A stretch of DNA of 64,000 nucleotides from Burkholderiales bacterium (GTDB lineage: Bacteria; Pseudomonadota; Gammaproteobacteria; Burkholderiales; Eutrophovitaceae). The stretch lies in contig DATMAN010000054.1 of the NCBI GenBank assembly GCA_035560005.1, positions 1 to 64,000 on the forward strand. Reading direction: 5' to 3'. Below, piece after piece: positions 49,871 through 58,675 of the stretch. The notes below the pieces were generated by a model. That model was not told the origin of the DNA, ran no database searches, and saw only the letters and a list, made by a program, of their open reading frames with translations. Every line of letters begins with the position of its first letter. Position 1 is the first letter of the stretch. The position numbers and the translations under genes were made by a program.

Positions 49871-50851
49871 TCAGTGCGCGACGCGGTCGGCCATCATCCG
49901 CGCATAGGCGATCGCCGCCTTCATGTTGACGTTGCTCGCCTTGCCTTTCCACGCGATGTCGAACGCCGTGCCGTGATCGACCGAGGTGCGCCGGATCGGC
50001 AGCCCGAGCGTGACGTTGACCGTCGTATCGAAGGCGACCAGCTTGGTCGGAATGTGGCCCTGGTCGTGGTACTGGGCGACAACCAGATCGAACTCTCCCT
50101 TCAACGCCCGGTAGAACACGGTGTCGCCCGAGATCGGGCCCTTGACGTCGATGCCCTCCTTGCGCGCCGCCTCGACCGCCGGCTCGATGCGCTCGATCTC
50201 CTCGCGGCCGAAGATTCCTCCCTCGCCGCAGTGCGGGTTCAAGCCGGCCACCGCGATGCGCGGCCGGGCGTAGCCCAGCTCCTTGAAATGCCGGTCTCCC
50301 GCGCGGATCGTGGCCAGCACCCGTTCCATGGTGGGCCTCTCCGCGGCGGCCTTGAGCGAGGTGTGGGTGGTGACGTGAATCGCGTTGAGCTGGTCTCCCG
50401 CGAGCAGCATGAACGACTCCTTCGCGCCGGTCAGATGGGCAAGCAGCTCCGTATGACCGTCGAAGTGATGTCCCGCCGCGTGCATCGCCGCCTTGTTGAG
50501 CGGCGCCGTGACGATCACGCCGATGCGCCTCGCCAGCGCCAGCTCGACCGCTTTTTCGACGTAGCGGTAGGCCGCTTCGCCGCCGGCGGCGGTCGCTTCG
50601 CCGTCGCGGATCCTGTCCTGATCCTTGGTCGCGACGTGAACGACCGGCACCTCGCCCGGCCGGGCGTCCAGGCCTGCGACCAGCTTGAGCCCGCTGCCCA
50701 GCAGCTTGTCCGCGCGCCGCAGCACATCGATGTTGCCGATCACGGCCGACACCGCGCGTGTCTCCGGCGGCATTTCCGCCAGCGTGGCGACGATGATTTC
50801 GGGCCCGATTCCGGAGGGATCGCCCATCGTGATTCCGATTCTCGCGGTCAT
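49871..50851 (-). CDS. PdxA-family dehydrogenase, probably PdxA2/DtnB type
   Basis: 326 residues from the ATG at 50851 (MTARIGITMGDPSGIGPEII). Metal ligands and active-site motifs include FDGHTELLAHLTG, HVTTHTSLKAA and AQYHDQGHIPTK. PdxA oxidises 4-phosphohydroxy-threonine in pyridoxal phosphate synthesis. Paralogues next to DUF1537 kinases act on phosphorylated C4 acids such as D-threonate 4-phosphate and release CO2. The neighbouring kinase favours the second role, and a housekeeping pdxA normally sits by ksgA. Confidence 0.9.
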   Translation of the reverse strand: MTARIGITMGDPSGIGPEIIVATLAEMPPETRAVSAVIGNIDVLRRADKLLGSGLKLVAGLDARPGEVPVVHVATKDQDRIRDGEATAAGGEAAYRYVEKAVELALARRIGVIVTAPLNKAAMHAAGHHFDGHTELLAHLTGAKESFMLLAGDQLNAIHVTTHTSLKAAAERPTMERVLATIRAGDRHFKELGYARPRIAVAGLNPHCGEGGIFGREEIERIEPAVEAARKEGIDVKGPISGDTVFYRALKGEFDLVVAQYHDQGHIPTKLVAFDTTVNVTLGLPIRRTSVDHGTAFDIAWKGKASNVNMKAAIAYARMMADRVAH

Positions 50852-50885
50852 CTGCCGAGCGTCCGAGCAAAAGTCACTGAGGAGA

Positions 50886-51788
50886 TCACGCCGGCTCGTG
50901 CTCTTCGGGGCTGATCGCGATGCGGACCTCGGCCGCGCTGGCAAGTTCGGACCCGCAGTTCGTGATGATCCGCGCCGCCTCCTCGACCCATTGCACGTTG
51001 CTTCTGTCCGAACCGAACGGCGCGTCCTCCAGCCCCACGCGCACGTGCCCACCTTCCATGACCGTGCGCGGGATCATCGGAGTGATGTCGACGTCCAGTC
51101 CACCCACCATCCACTGCGCGCCGGGCGCCACCTGGTCGAGCAGCTTCAGATAAGCGGTCAGGCCGTAGTCTTCCGGCGGGAAACCGAAAGTGAAGCCGCG
51201 CGAGAACATGAACCGGTACACCGGGTTCGGCGTGCTCTCGCGCCAGCGCAACGCAGCGCCAAGGCGCAGGAAGCCCGGTTCGTAGATCGCGCAGGCCGGA
51301 TGAAACCGGTGGCGCATCGCGAGCTTCAATCCGTAGCGGATGTCTTCTTCGGCGTTCAGATACACGAAGCCGGGCTTGTCTTCCCGCAGCTCGTCGTAGT
51401 GCGCGATGTTGGTGGATCCCGGATCGACCACGGCGAACTCGAGCAGCCCGCGGCGGGCCAGTTCCTCGATGTGGGCGAAGCGCTCGCGCGGGCTGCGTGC
51501 GCCGGGGCCTGTGCCCAGCCCCGCGCCGGGGACCGTGGGGTAGACGATGGCGTCGACCTTGCTGCGGATCCCCTCGATCAGCCGCGCGTAGACCTCGGGA
51601 TCCTCGGTCTGGCGGCCAGTCGCTTCCTCGTAAGCGTGCAGGTGAACGATCGCGGCACCGGCCTTCACACAGGCGATGCCCTGCTCGACGATGTCCTTGA
51701 CCGCAATTGGAATACCGGGCTGGCGGCTGCGCGTCCACGGCCCGTTCAATGCGACTTCCAGCCAGGTTTTGCCACTCGATTCGTTCAT
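50886..51788 (-). CDS. BKACE family (3-keto-5-aminohexanoate cleavage-like, DUF849)
   Basis: 300 residues. It has AAIVHLHAYEEATGRQTEDP (zinc His pair and the substrate Glu), VYPTVPGAGLG, and GGHVRVGLEDAPF near the C-terminus. BKACE enzymes condense a beta-keto acid with acetyl-CoA to give acetoacetate and a new acyl-CoA. The substrate varies widely and cannot be read here. It lies eight bases after the FAH-family gene in the same transcription unit. Confidence 0.9.
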   Translation of the reverse strand: MNESSGKTWLEVALNGPWTRSRQPGIPIAVKDIVEQGIACVKAGAAIVHLHAYEEATGRQTEDPEVYARLIEGIRSKVDAIVYPTVPGAGLGTGPGARSPRERFAHIEELARRGLLEFAVVDPGSTNIAHYDELREDKPGFVYLNAEEDIRYGLKLAMRHRFHPACAIYEPGFLRLGAALRWRESTPNPVYRFMFSRGFTFGFPPEDYGLTAYLKLLDQVAPGAQWMVGGLDVDITPMIPRTVMEGGHVRVGLEDAPFGSDRSNVQWVEEAARIITNCGSELASAAEVRIAISPEEHEPA

Positions 51789-51795
51789 GGCCGCG

Positions 51796-52491
51796 TCAGA
51801 CGATCTCGACCTGCAATTCCGCCAGCCCCTCGATCCTGCCGGTCAGCCGGTCGCCACGCACTACCGCTCCGACCCCGGCCGGAGTGCCGGTGAAGATCAG
51901 GTCGCCCGGCTGGATAAGGTAGTAGCGCGAAAGGAAAGCGATCGTCTCCGGCACGCTCCAGATCAGGTCGGCGAGATCTCCCTCCTGGCGCAGTTTGCCG
52001 TTCACTTCGAGCGTGATGCGGCCCTTGGAAAAATGACCATGGCGGGCCGCAGGGTAGATCTCCGTGACGGGCGCGGACTCGTCGAAGGCTTTGCCGAAAT
52101 CCCAAGGCCGGCCCATGTCGCGGGCGGCAAGCTGCAGGTCGCGTCGCGTCATGTCCAGTCCGACCGCGTAACCGAACACGTGATCCAGCGCGCGATCGGC
52201 CTCGATGTCCCGCCCGCCTTTGCCGATCGCAACCACCAGCTCGATCTCGTGATGCAGATTGCTGGTGCCGGGCGGATAGGGCACCTTGCCCCCGCCCGGC
52301 ACGATGGCATCGGCCGGCTTGAGAAAGAAGAACGGCGGTTCGCGCTCGGGATCCTTGCCCATTTCGCGCGCGTGCGCGGCGTAATTGCGGCCTACGCAAT
52401 AAATGCGATGCACCGGGAACTGGCTGCGCTCGCCCATGACCGGAACGGTGGGGCGGGGTTGCGGTTCGAACAGCAAGGCAACGGTGGTCAT
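51796..52491 (-). CDS. Fumarylacetoacetate hydrolase family, probable fumarylpyruvate hydrolase
   Basis: 231 residues. [20 protein letters not shown], then the metal ligands in [19 protein letters not shown] and the [17 protein letters not shown] end. This short form matches NagK-type fumarylpyruvate hydrolases, which end the gentisate pathway as fumarate plus pyruvate. A gentisate dioxygenase two genes upstream supports that. Confidence 0.9.
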   Translation of the reverse strand: MTTVALLFEPQPRPTVPVMGERSQFPVHRIYCVGRNYAAHAREMGKDPEREPPFFFLKPADAIVPGGGKVPYPPGTSNLHHEIELVVAIGKGGRDIEADRALDHVFGYAVGLDMTRRDLQLAARDMGRPWDFGKAFDESAPVTEIYPAARHGHFSKGRITLEVNGKLRQEGDLADLIWSVPETIAFLSRYYLIQPGDLIFTGTPAGVGAVVRGDRLTGRIEGLAELQVEIV

Positions 52492-52499
52492 TTCTTTTT

Positions 52500-53030
52500 C
52501 TAGAAGAGATGCAGAGCGCCGCCGGCGACGCCGAGCGGCCAGCGGCCGAGCGAAAAGAGCGCGTATTTTCGCATAAAGAGGTGCGATTCCTCGCAGCCGC
52601 CGAGGCGGGCGAGCGCCTGACCGTGCAAAGCCATCAGCAGCGCGCCCGCGGCGGCCCGCGCCAGCGCCTCGCCACCCGGCGCGAGAGCCGGAGCCGCCAT
52701 CGCCTGGCGGAAACTGTTCTCGGTGTGCCCCTCGGTGGCGGCGCTCAACGCCTCCAGCGTGGCCCGCAGCCCGTGGGTGCGCGACACCCGCCCGGTCAGG
52801 CGCTTGCGCTCGGCCTCTTCACGCACCCACCAGCGCGTGTCCCAGCCGGGATCGCGCATGATCGCCTCGGCGCTCGCCGCGTCGGCGGCAAGGCGCACTT
52901 CGAGCTCCGGCTGGCCGAGCGCAACAAGATAGGCCCGGGCCGCGCGATGGTCTTCCCCGGTGAGGGTTGTGCCGAGACGGCAAAACCAGCGGGCCCGGTC
53001 GGCCACCGCTATGAGCACTGCTCGCGCCAC
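52500..53030 (-). CDS. Unknown protein in the gentisate cluster
   Basis: 176 residues from a GTG at 53030; a GTG at 53018 is also possible. I do not recognise the family. The sequence is Ala/Arg-rich and helical ([36 protein letters not shown]) with a hydrophobic-basic end ([21 protein letters not shown]). The start overlaps the gentisate dioxygenase stop by about 20 bases and the stop is eight bases from the FAH gene, so it is in the operon and likely has a linked role. Confidence 0.65.
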   Translation of the reverse strand: MARAVLIAVADRARWFCRLGTTLTGEDHRAARAYLVALGQPELEVRLAADAASAEAIMRDPGWDTRWWVREEAERKRLTGRVSRTHGLRATLEALSAATEGHTENSFRQAMAAPALAPGGEALARAAAGALLMALHGQALARLGGCEESHLFMRKYALFSLGRWPLGVAGGALHLF

Positions 53031-54049
53031 AGGCCGAGCGCCTTCTGCACCGGACGGTCCGAGAACGAGAAGAGCACGCTCTGTTCACGGGCTGCGAGCG
53101 TGCACGCGCACCACGACGGCACCACGAACACGTCGCGTGCCCGGAAAGAAAAGATGCGGCCGGCTATGCTCACCTGCCCGCTGCCATCGATCACGGAGAA
53201 CACGGTGCCGTCGGTGCCGCGGTAAGGCCGGCCGGCGAATCCGGCGGGCAGCAACTGGATGAATGCCGACATCGTCGGCAGCGCCGGTCCTCCGCTGACG
53301 GGATTGATGAATTCCATCTTGTAGCCGTGCGCCGGATGCGGCGCGTCCCCGCGCGCCAACTGCTCCAGGCTTTCGCGGGAACGCTCATAGGGATAGGCGA
53401 AGACGGGAGAGGCTGCGCCGCGCGGCCGGTACTCGACCGGCAGCAGGTTGTTGCCGTAGCGCAGCCGCGCGTCGCCTTCCGGCCGCACCACCTCCTGCGC
53501 TTCGCGCGGATAGTCTTCCGAGAACCCGGCGTCCAGGAAGCGCACCAGCGGGATGTCCAGCCCGTCGAGCCAGACCACCGGCTCGTCGGCGGGATTGCCG
53601 TGGTCGTGCCAGGTCCAGGAGGGCGTGATGATGAAGTCGCCGCGGCGCATCGTCACGCGCTCGCCGTCCACGGCGGTGTAAGCGCCCTCGCCCTCGACGA
53701 TCAGGCGCAGCGCGGTCTGCGTGTGCCGGTGGCTCGGCGCCACTTCGCCCGGCAGGATCAACTGCCAGCCCGCATACAGGGTGTGGGTGATCGAGGACTG
53801 GCCAGGAAGCCCGGGATTCTCCAGCACCAGCACGCGCCGCACGGCTTCTTTCGCGCTGATCAGCCGGCCGGACTCCATGAGCCACGGGCGCACTTCCTCG
53901 TAACTCCAGAGCGCCGGGACGCACGGCGACTGCGGCTCCTTCGGCACCAGTGCGCTCATCAGCTCCCACAACGGCGTGATGTGCTTCTCGCCGATGCGGC
54001 GGTAGAACGCTTCGCGCTCGGCCCGTGAATCCTTCATCGCCTGTCCCAT
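53009..54049 (-). CDS. Gentisate 1,2-dioxygenase
   Basis: 346 residues with AAGGAGG before the ATG at 54049. It is a bicupin. The first cupin has the iron ligands in [20 protein letters not shown] and a following His in [11 protein letters not shown]. The second, degenerate cupin includes [13 protein letters not shown] and [14 protein letters not shown]. It opens the ring of gentisate between the carboxyl and the adjacent hydroxyl to give maleylpyruvate. The isomerase and hydrolase for the next two steps lie in the same array. Confidence 0.93.
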   Translation of the reverse strand: MGQAMKDSRAEREAFYRRIGEKHITPLWELMSALVPKEPQSPCVPALWSYEEVRPWLMESGRLISAKEAVRRVLVLENPGLPGQSSITHTLYAGWQLILPGEVAPSHRHTQTALRLIVEGEGAYTAVDGERVTMRRGDFIITPSWTWHDHGNPADEPVVWLDGLDIPLVRFLDAGFSEDYPREAQEVVRPEGDARLRYGNNLLPVEYRPRGAASPVFAYPYERSRESLEQLARGDAPHPAHGYKMEFINPVSGGPALPTMSAFIQLLPAGFAGRPYRGTDGTVFSVIDGSGQVSIAGRIFSFRARDVFVVPSWCACTLAAREQSVLFSFSDRPVQKALGLWREQCS

Positions 54050-54093
54050 GCCGCCCTCCTTACCGCTGAATCAATACCCGATGCGAGCGCAAT

Positions 54094-54135
54094 GAACCAC
54101 GGAGGAAAACCGCGAAACAACGAGCGCCAGACGTT
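54094..54135. repeat. Degenerate intergenic repeat (gentisate dioxygenase/diiron gap)
   Basis: AACCACGGAGGAAAACCGCG then AAACAACGAGCGCCAGACG, matching the start of the dispersed element at 27353-27434. It lies in the 187-base gap between the diiron protein gene and the dioxygenase gene, which may contain a secondary promoter. Confidence 0.45.
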
Positions 54136-54236
54136 TCTGAGGAGGCCCGTGCCGAAGGCTCAAGGCCAGTGGCCTGCGGTTTGCATTCAGCCCGTTTCTC
54201 GCTTTTGCCCTTCCCGCGCGCCCTCCGCGGTTCGAA

Positions 54237-54941
54237 TCAGACCTTCGGCAGCCTCAAGCCCAGGTCGCCCTCGACGAGTTCGGTGACGCGGCTCAGGAAA
54301 TCGGCGCGCATCTCGTCGTTGGTGCGGTTCTTCAGCCCCCATTTCAGATAGATCTCGTTGTTCTTCGAGCGGCTCGCCCCGAAGAACGCCGGGGTGATCG
54401 GGAAATAGCGGTTGATGCCGTCCTGTACCGCCCTGCGGCCTTCCTCGGTCTGGCACAGCTCGGCGCAGAAGTCTTTGCCGAACTTGGCGTGGAACTTCTC
54501 CTCCGGCATGGTGATGCGCGCCAGATTGCGCAGCGGATGGAAAGAGCAGTGCAACAGGTCCTCCACCTGCAGGATCTCGGCATAGTCCGCGATCAGCTTG
54601 ATCACGCAGAACTCCGGCCAGGTGCGCAGCTCGAACTGAAAAATCGACAACGGCTTCTTGTTCCTCGGATCCATGCGCTCCGGGGCGACCCCGATCTCGT
54701 CCGCGAGCGCCTTGAAGCGTACGTGATGATGGTACTCCTCCATCGCCACGCGACAGGTGAGCCACTTGGCGTAAGGCGTGGGCGCCAGCGCGATCGCGGG
54801 CTCATCGAAGACCTGCGCGCCGTACAGCTCGTTCACGGCATGGCTGATCACGATCTTCTCGACGGCCGTGCGGTATTCCTCCGGGGCCTGTTTCAGCTCG
54901 GCCGCCGTCTTGACTTCGATCTTCGCCGCGGTTGCAGTCAT
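54237..54941 (-). CDS. PaaA-like ferritin-fold diiron protein, stand-alone
   Basis: 234 residues from the ATG at 54941, chosen because TGAGGA lies seven bases upstream; a TTG at 54953 would overlap the SDR stop. The fold resembles PaaA/PaaC of phenylacetyl-CoA epoxidase. Diiron-type ExxH motifs occur in VAMEEYHHHVRFKAL and ITMPEEKFHAKFG, with further Glu in ISHAVNELYGAQ and DYAEILQVEDLLHCSF. E. coli PaaA is about 309 residues and needs PaaB, C and E; none of PaaB, C or D is here. The reductase two genes upstream and the SDR between them suggest a compact two-component oxygenase. The substrate is unknown; proximity to gentisate genes hints at an aromatic acid or its CoA ester. Confidence 0.82.
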   Translation of the reverse strand: MTATAAKIEVKTAAELKQAPEEYRTAVEKIVISHAVNELYGAQVFDEPAIALAPTPYAKWLTCRVAMEEYHHHVRFKALADEIGVAPERMDPRNKKPLSIFQFELRTWPEFCVIKLIADYAEILQVEDLLHCSFHPLRNLARITMPEEKFHAKFGKDFCAELCQTEEGRRAVQDGINRYFPITPAFFGASRSKNNEIYLKWGLKNRTNDEMRADFLSRVTELVEGDLGLRLPKV

Positions 54942-54949
54942 GCTCGTCC

Positions 54950-55867
54950 TCAAATCAGAGGTTCGGTGTTGAACAGTTCCAGATCGGTTCTGAGGTCCGC
55001 GAACGCCCGCGCCAAGTCTCGCTCGATGATACGCCCGAGCACGCGGCCATCCCAGGGATTCGCGTCGGCGACTTCGGCCCGCGCCGCCGGGCGCGGCTGC
55101 GAGAACACAAACAGCTCCCGCGCGCGCACCCCGAAGAGCTGGCCGCTCACCTCGTGCGCGTTGGAAGCCAGAAACGCCACGACTCGCGCCACGTGCCCGG
55201 CTGGAACGCGCAGCGCGCGCGACTTGTACCGGGCCTGCTCTTCGTTCGCCGGCTGGATCGACTCGGTCACGCGCGTCGCGGCGAACGGCGCGATGGCGTT
55301 GCAGGCGACCTTCGAGCGCGCCATGTCCATCGCCACCACGCGGGTGAGCCCGAACAAACCGGCCTTGGACGCCGCATAGGCCGACTGGCCGAAGTTGCCG
55401 ATCAGGCCCGCGCTGGACACGATGTTGACGATGCGCCCCGGTGCCCGCCCCTGCTTTGCCTGCTCGCGCATCGCCGGGGTCGCCGCGGCGAGCAGCGCAA
55501 ACGGCGCGGTCAGATTGACGGCGATGACGCGCTCGAAGTCCTCACGGCGCGCCTTGAAGATGAAGGCATCGCGCAGGATCGCGGCGTTGTTGACGACGAT
55601 GTCGAGCGCGCCGAAGCGCTCGAGCGCGAGCCGCGTCAGCCGTTGCGCCGCGCCGGGCGCGGCGACGTCCTCGGTGAAGGCGACCGCCCCGAGCGCAGCC
55701 GCGACCGACTCCACCGCTGCTTCCTCGGTCGTTTCCCCGGAAATCGAGGCGCCGTTGTCGGCCAGAACCACCCGCGCGCCCTCGCGCAGGAACTCTTCCA
55801 CGATCGCGCGCCCGATCCCGCGCGCGCCGCCGGTCACGATCGCCACCCGGCCCTCCAGCAGCCTCAT
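54950..55867 (-). CDS. Short-chain dehydrogenase/reductase
   Basis: 305 residues from the ATG at 55867, which overlaps the reductase stop by ATGA. It has the NAD(P) motif VTGGARGIGRAIV, NNAAILRDAF, the Ser in NIVSSAGLIG and YAASKAGLFG for the catalytic Tyr-Lys. Residues after about 240 extend past the usual SDR end (ELFVFSQPRPAARAEVADAN and an acidic tail). The acidic residue after strand 2 (ARVVLADNG) points to NAD. It sits between the reductase and the diiron protein, so it probably dehydrogenates a dihydrodiol-like or alcohol intermediate of the same pathway. Confidence 0.88.
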   Translation of the reverse strand: MRLLEGRVAIVTGGARGIGRAIVEEFLREGARVVLADNGASISGETTEEAAVESVAAALGAVAFTEDVAAPGAAQRLTRLALERFGALDIVVNNAAILRDAFIFKARREDFERVIAVNLTAPFALLAAATPAMREQAKQGRAPGRIVNIVSSAGLIGNFGQSAYAASKAGLFGLTRVVAMDMARSKVACNAIAPFAATRVTESIQPANEEQARYKSRALRVPAGHVARVVAFLASNAHEVSGQLFGVRARELFVFSQPRPAARAEVADANPWDGRVLGRIIERDLARAFADLRTDLELFNTEPLI

Positions 55868-56913
55868 GCCACGCCCCGCAGTTTGGGTTCGGCGGCTGCC
55901 GGATAGAACGCATCGGCATGGACGTCGCGCAGGCGCGCGCCGCGCGCCTGCGCGAGCGCGAGCACGGCGTCCACCATCGGCGGCGGTCCGGCGACATAGA
56001 CGCTGAAGCCCGCGAGATCGGCGAAGTCGTCGGCCAGCGCATCGGTCACCAGGCCGGTCCTGCGCGCAAGCGGTCCGCCAGCCGCAGAACCGTCGGGTTC
56101 GGAAAGGACGACGTGCGCCTTGAAGTTCGGATGACGAGCCTGCCATTGCGCCAGTTCGTCCTCGCAGTACACGTCACGCTCGGCGCGCACGCCGAAGTAA
56201 AGGAGGACGGGCTGTGTGGCGCCACCGGCGAGCGCGGCAGCCAGGATGGAACGGATGGGCGCCAATCCGGTGCCGCCGGCCACCGCGAGGATCGGACCCG
56301 GATGCTGTGCGCGCAGGTAGGCGGTGCCCAAGGGACCGCAGACGCGGACCTCGTCTCCCGGCCTGAGCTGCTGCGCCACGCGCTTGCTGACCACGCCCTG
56401 GGGCATGACGCGGATATGAAACTCCAGAATCTCATCGCCCGGCATGCTGGCCATCGAATAGTCGCGTTCGTTGCCGCGAGCCACGGCGAATTCCAGCCGC
56501 GCGAACTGGCCGGCCGAAAACGTGAACGGTCCGCCGGCCAGGATCTCGAGCCGCAGGCGCAGCACATCGTGCGTGGCGGGGACGATTTCCTTTACCCGGC
56601 AGCGCAGGACGCGCGAGGGGTGCACCACGAAGTCCTCCGCGTCCAGCCGGCGCACGACCACGTCGCTCCACACCTGCGCCCGGCAGGCCAGCACGATGTT
56701 GCGCAGCCGCTCGGCGCTGGAGAGCGCATGCTCCGAATACTCCAGCTCCAGAATGTCGCCCGAGATCAGCTCGCACTTGCACGTCCCGCAGTTGCCGGCC
56801 TGACAGCTGTATGCGAAGCCGATGCCGTGGTTGAGCAGCGCGGAAAGCACGGTATCGCCCGGCTCGGCGGGCGCCGACTGATCGAGATCGGCAACGGTGA
56901 CCGTGAAGCTCAT
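55864..56913 (-). CDS. 2Fe-2S/FAD/NAD(P)H oxygenase reductase
   Basis: 349 residues. The N-terminal plant-type ferredoxin has C-x4-C-x2-C in FAYSCQAGNCGTCKCELISG with the fourth Cys in NIVLACRAQ. The FAD domain has ERDYSMASMP. The NAD(P) domain has LAVAGGTGLAPIRSIL and VYVAGPPPMVDAVL. This is the fused reductase used by soluble diiron monooxygenases (MmoC, phenol hydroxylase P5), PaaE-like enzymes (reversed domain order) and some ring dioxygenases. It is the first gene of the minus-strand array, divergent from marR across 51 bases. Confidence 0.92.
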   Translation of the reverse strand: MSFTVTVADLDQSAPAEPGDTVLSALLNHGIGFAYSCQAGNCGTCKCELISGDILELEYSEHALSSAERLRNIVLACRAQVWSDVVVRRLDAEDFVVHPSRVLRCRVKEIVPATHDVLRLRLEILAGGPFTFSAGQFARLEFAVARGNERDYSMASMPGDEILEFHIRVMPQGVVSKRVAQQLRPGDEVRVCGPLGTAYLRAQHPGPILAVAGGTGLAPIRSILAAALAGGATQPVLLYFGVRAERDVYCEDELAQWQARHPNFKAHVVLSEPDGSAAGGPLARRTGLVTDALADDFADLAGFSVYVAGPPPMVDAVLALAQARGARLRDVHADAFYPAAAEPKLRGVA

Positions 56914-56964
56914 CGCGCGGCGACTGGAAGCCGGCCAGGGGATGTTCTAGGATGCGGCCGGAGT

Positions 56965-57450
56965 ATGGGAGGCAAACTGTTGGATGTCAAACAATCCGGC
57001 CGCGCGCGGCGGCGCCGCGCCGTGCCGGCCGATCTGGGTCTTCTGCCCGGCCTGATCGGATACCAGGTGCGCCTCGCGCAGCGCGCGATCTTCGCCGACT
57101 TCGCCGCAACGGTCGGCGCCGAGGGAATCTCGCCGGGGCTCTTCGGCGTGCTGGTCATCATCGAAGCCAATCCGGGACTGAATCAGCGGCGGCTCGCGGA
57201 AGCCGCCCACCTGGACCGTTCGTCGCTGGTACCGGTGATCGACAAGCTGGAAGCCCGAGGCCTGGTCGAGCGGCGCGCTGCCGACCTGCGCAGCAACGGC
57301 GTATTCCTCACCGCTGCAGGCGCTGCGCTGCTGCGCAAACTCAAGCGCAAGGTCCAGCAGCACGAGCAGCGGGTCGGCCGGAATCTTTCCGTCCGCGAAC
57401 AGCGCGAACTCGTGCGCCTTCTGGGCCGCATCCTGCCGGACCGGCGCTAG
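56965..57450 (+). CDS. MarR-family transcriptional regulator
   Basis: 161 residues from the ATG at 56965. The winged helix is NQRRLAEAAHLDRSSLVPVI followed by DKLEARGLVERRAADLRSNG, and the flanking helices form the dimer. MarR proteins usually repress a divergent operon and release it on binding an aromatic acid. The 51-base gap to the reductase gene must hold both promoters and the operator. It is therefore the probable regulator of the catabolic array. Confidence 0.9.
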   Translation: MGGKLLDVKQSGRARRRRAVPADLGLLPGLIGYQVRLAQRAIFADFAATVGAEGISPGLFGVLVIIEANPGLNQRRLAEAAHLDRSSLVPVIDKLEARGLVERRAADLRSNGVFLTAAGAALLRKLKRKVQQHEQRVGRNLSVREQRELVRLLGRILPDRR

Positions 57451-57479
57451 GTTCGCCGCTCGAGAAAGGAGCTTCAATC

Positions 57480-58547
57480 ATGGCCAGGAAGAAGCTGTTC
57501 CGTTCCCGGGGCAAGAAGCTGGGCCTGCCGCCCGGCACGCTGGTCTACCCCGCCGCCGCGCAGCAGACCACTCGCATGACCATGCTCGCCTACGACGAGA
57601 ACCGGGTGGTCGAGAAGGCGCTCGAGCGGGTAGAGGACTGCCTGCCCTTCAAGGACCGCAATACGGTCACCTGGATCAACGTCGACGAAATTGCCCAGCC
57701 CGGAGCGCTGGAAGCTTTCGGGCGGGTGATGGATTTCCACGCGCTGATGCTCGAAGACATCCTCAACACCGATCAGCGCCCCAAGATCGAAGACTTCGGC
57801 GACTACCTGTTCATTGTCGCGAAGATGCTGGAGTACGACGCGCTGCGCCAGGAAGTGGTCATCGAACAGCTTTCTCTGGTGGTCGGACCCAACTACGTCA
57901 TCTCCTTCCAGGAGCGTCCAGGAGACTTCTTCGACCCGATCCGCAACCGCATTCGCAACGCACTGGGCCGCATTCGCAAGCTCAAGGCAGACTATCTCGC
58001 TTACACGCTGCTCGACGTCATCGTCGACAACTATTTCCTCGTGCTCGACAAGCTGGGTGAAAAGATCGAACGTCTCGAGGAGATCGTCCTCACCAACCCA
58101 AGGCCCGGGACCGAGCAGCAGATTTTCCACTTGAAGCGCGAGCTGATCTTTCTGCGCAAGGCGGCCGGGCCGCTGCGCGACGTCGTCTCGGAGATCCAGA
58201 GGCTGGAATCGCCACTGCTCGGCGAGAGCACCGCACCCTTCTGGCGCGATCTGTACGATCATGTCGTGCGGGTCACCGACAGCATCGATGCGTTCCGCGA
58301 CCTGTTGGGCGGCATGATGGACTCCTACTGGACGACGGTCAGCACCCGTACCGGCAGCGTAATGAAAGTGTTGGCCCTGTTCTCCACCATCTTCATGCCG
58401 CTGACCTTCATCACCGGCGTCTTCGGGATGAACTTCAGGAACTTCCCCCAGTTGGAGTGGCCGCACGGTTTCGAATGGTCGCTCGGCCTCATGGCGCTGA
58501 CCACCGTGGTCATGGTCGCGATCTTCAGGTGGAAGAGATGGCTGTGA
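57480..58547 (+). CDS. corA: Magnesium/cobalt transporter CorA
   Basis: 355 residues from the ATG at 57480 with AAAGGAG upstream. A large cytoplasmic N-terminal domain precedes a long helix (DKLGEKIERLEEIVLTNPRP, FHLKRELIFLRKAAGPLRDV). Two C-terminal membrane helices follow, with the selectivity motif GVFGMNF between them. It is the usual homopentameric Mg2+ channel. It lies 30 bases after marR but is unlikely to be functionally linked. Confidence 0.94.
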   Translation: MARKKLFRSRGKKLGLPPGTLVYPAAAQQTTRMTMLAYDENRVVEKALERVEDCLPFKDRNTVTWINVDEIAQPGALEAFGRVMDFHALMLEDILNTDQRPKIEDFGDYLFIVAKMLEYDALRQEVVIEQLSLVVGPNYVISFQERPGDFFDPIRNRIRNALGRIRKLKADYLAYTLLDVIVDNYFLVLDKLGEKIERLEEIVLTNPRPGTEQQIFHLKRELIFLRKAAGPLRDVVSEIQRLESPLLGESTAPFWRDLYDHVVRVTDSIDAFRDLLGGMMDSYWTTVSTRTGSVMKVLALFSTIFMPLTFITGVFGMNFRNFPQLEWPHGFEWSLGLMALTTVVMVAIFRWKRWL

Positions 58548-58675
58548 GAAACGATGATACGAAGGCGCGAGGCGTGAGCAGCGGCTAGACGCGAGCCGCC
58601 CAACGACGCGCCAAGTCCGCCTGCGGCTCTGCGTGCGCCTTCCCTGTTGGCCTGACGCGCGTTGCTCGTCGCCCG

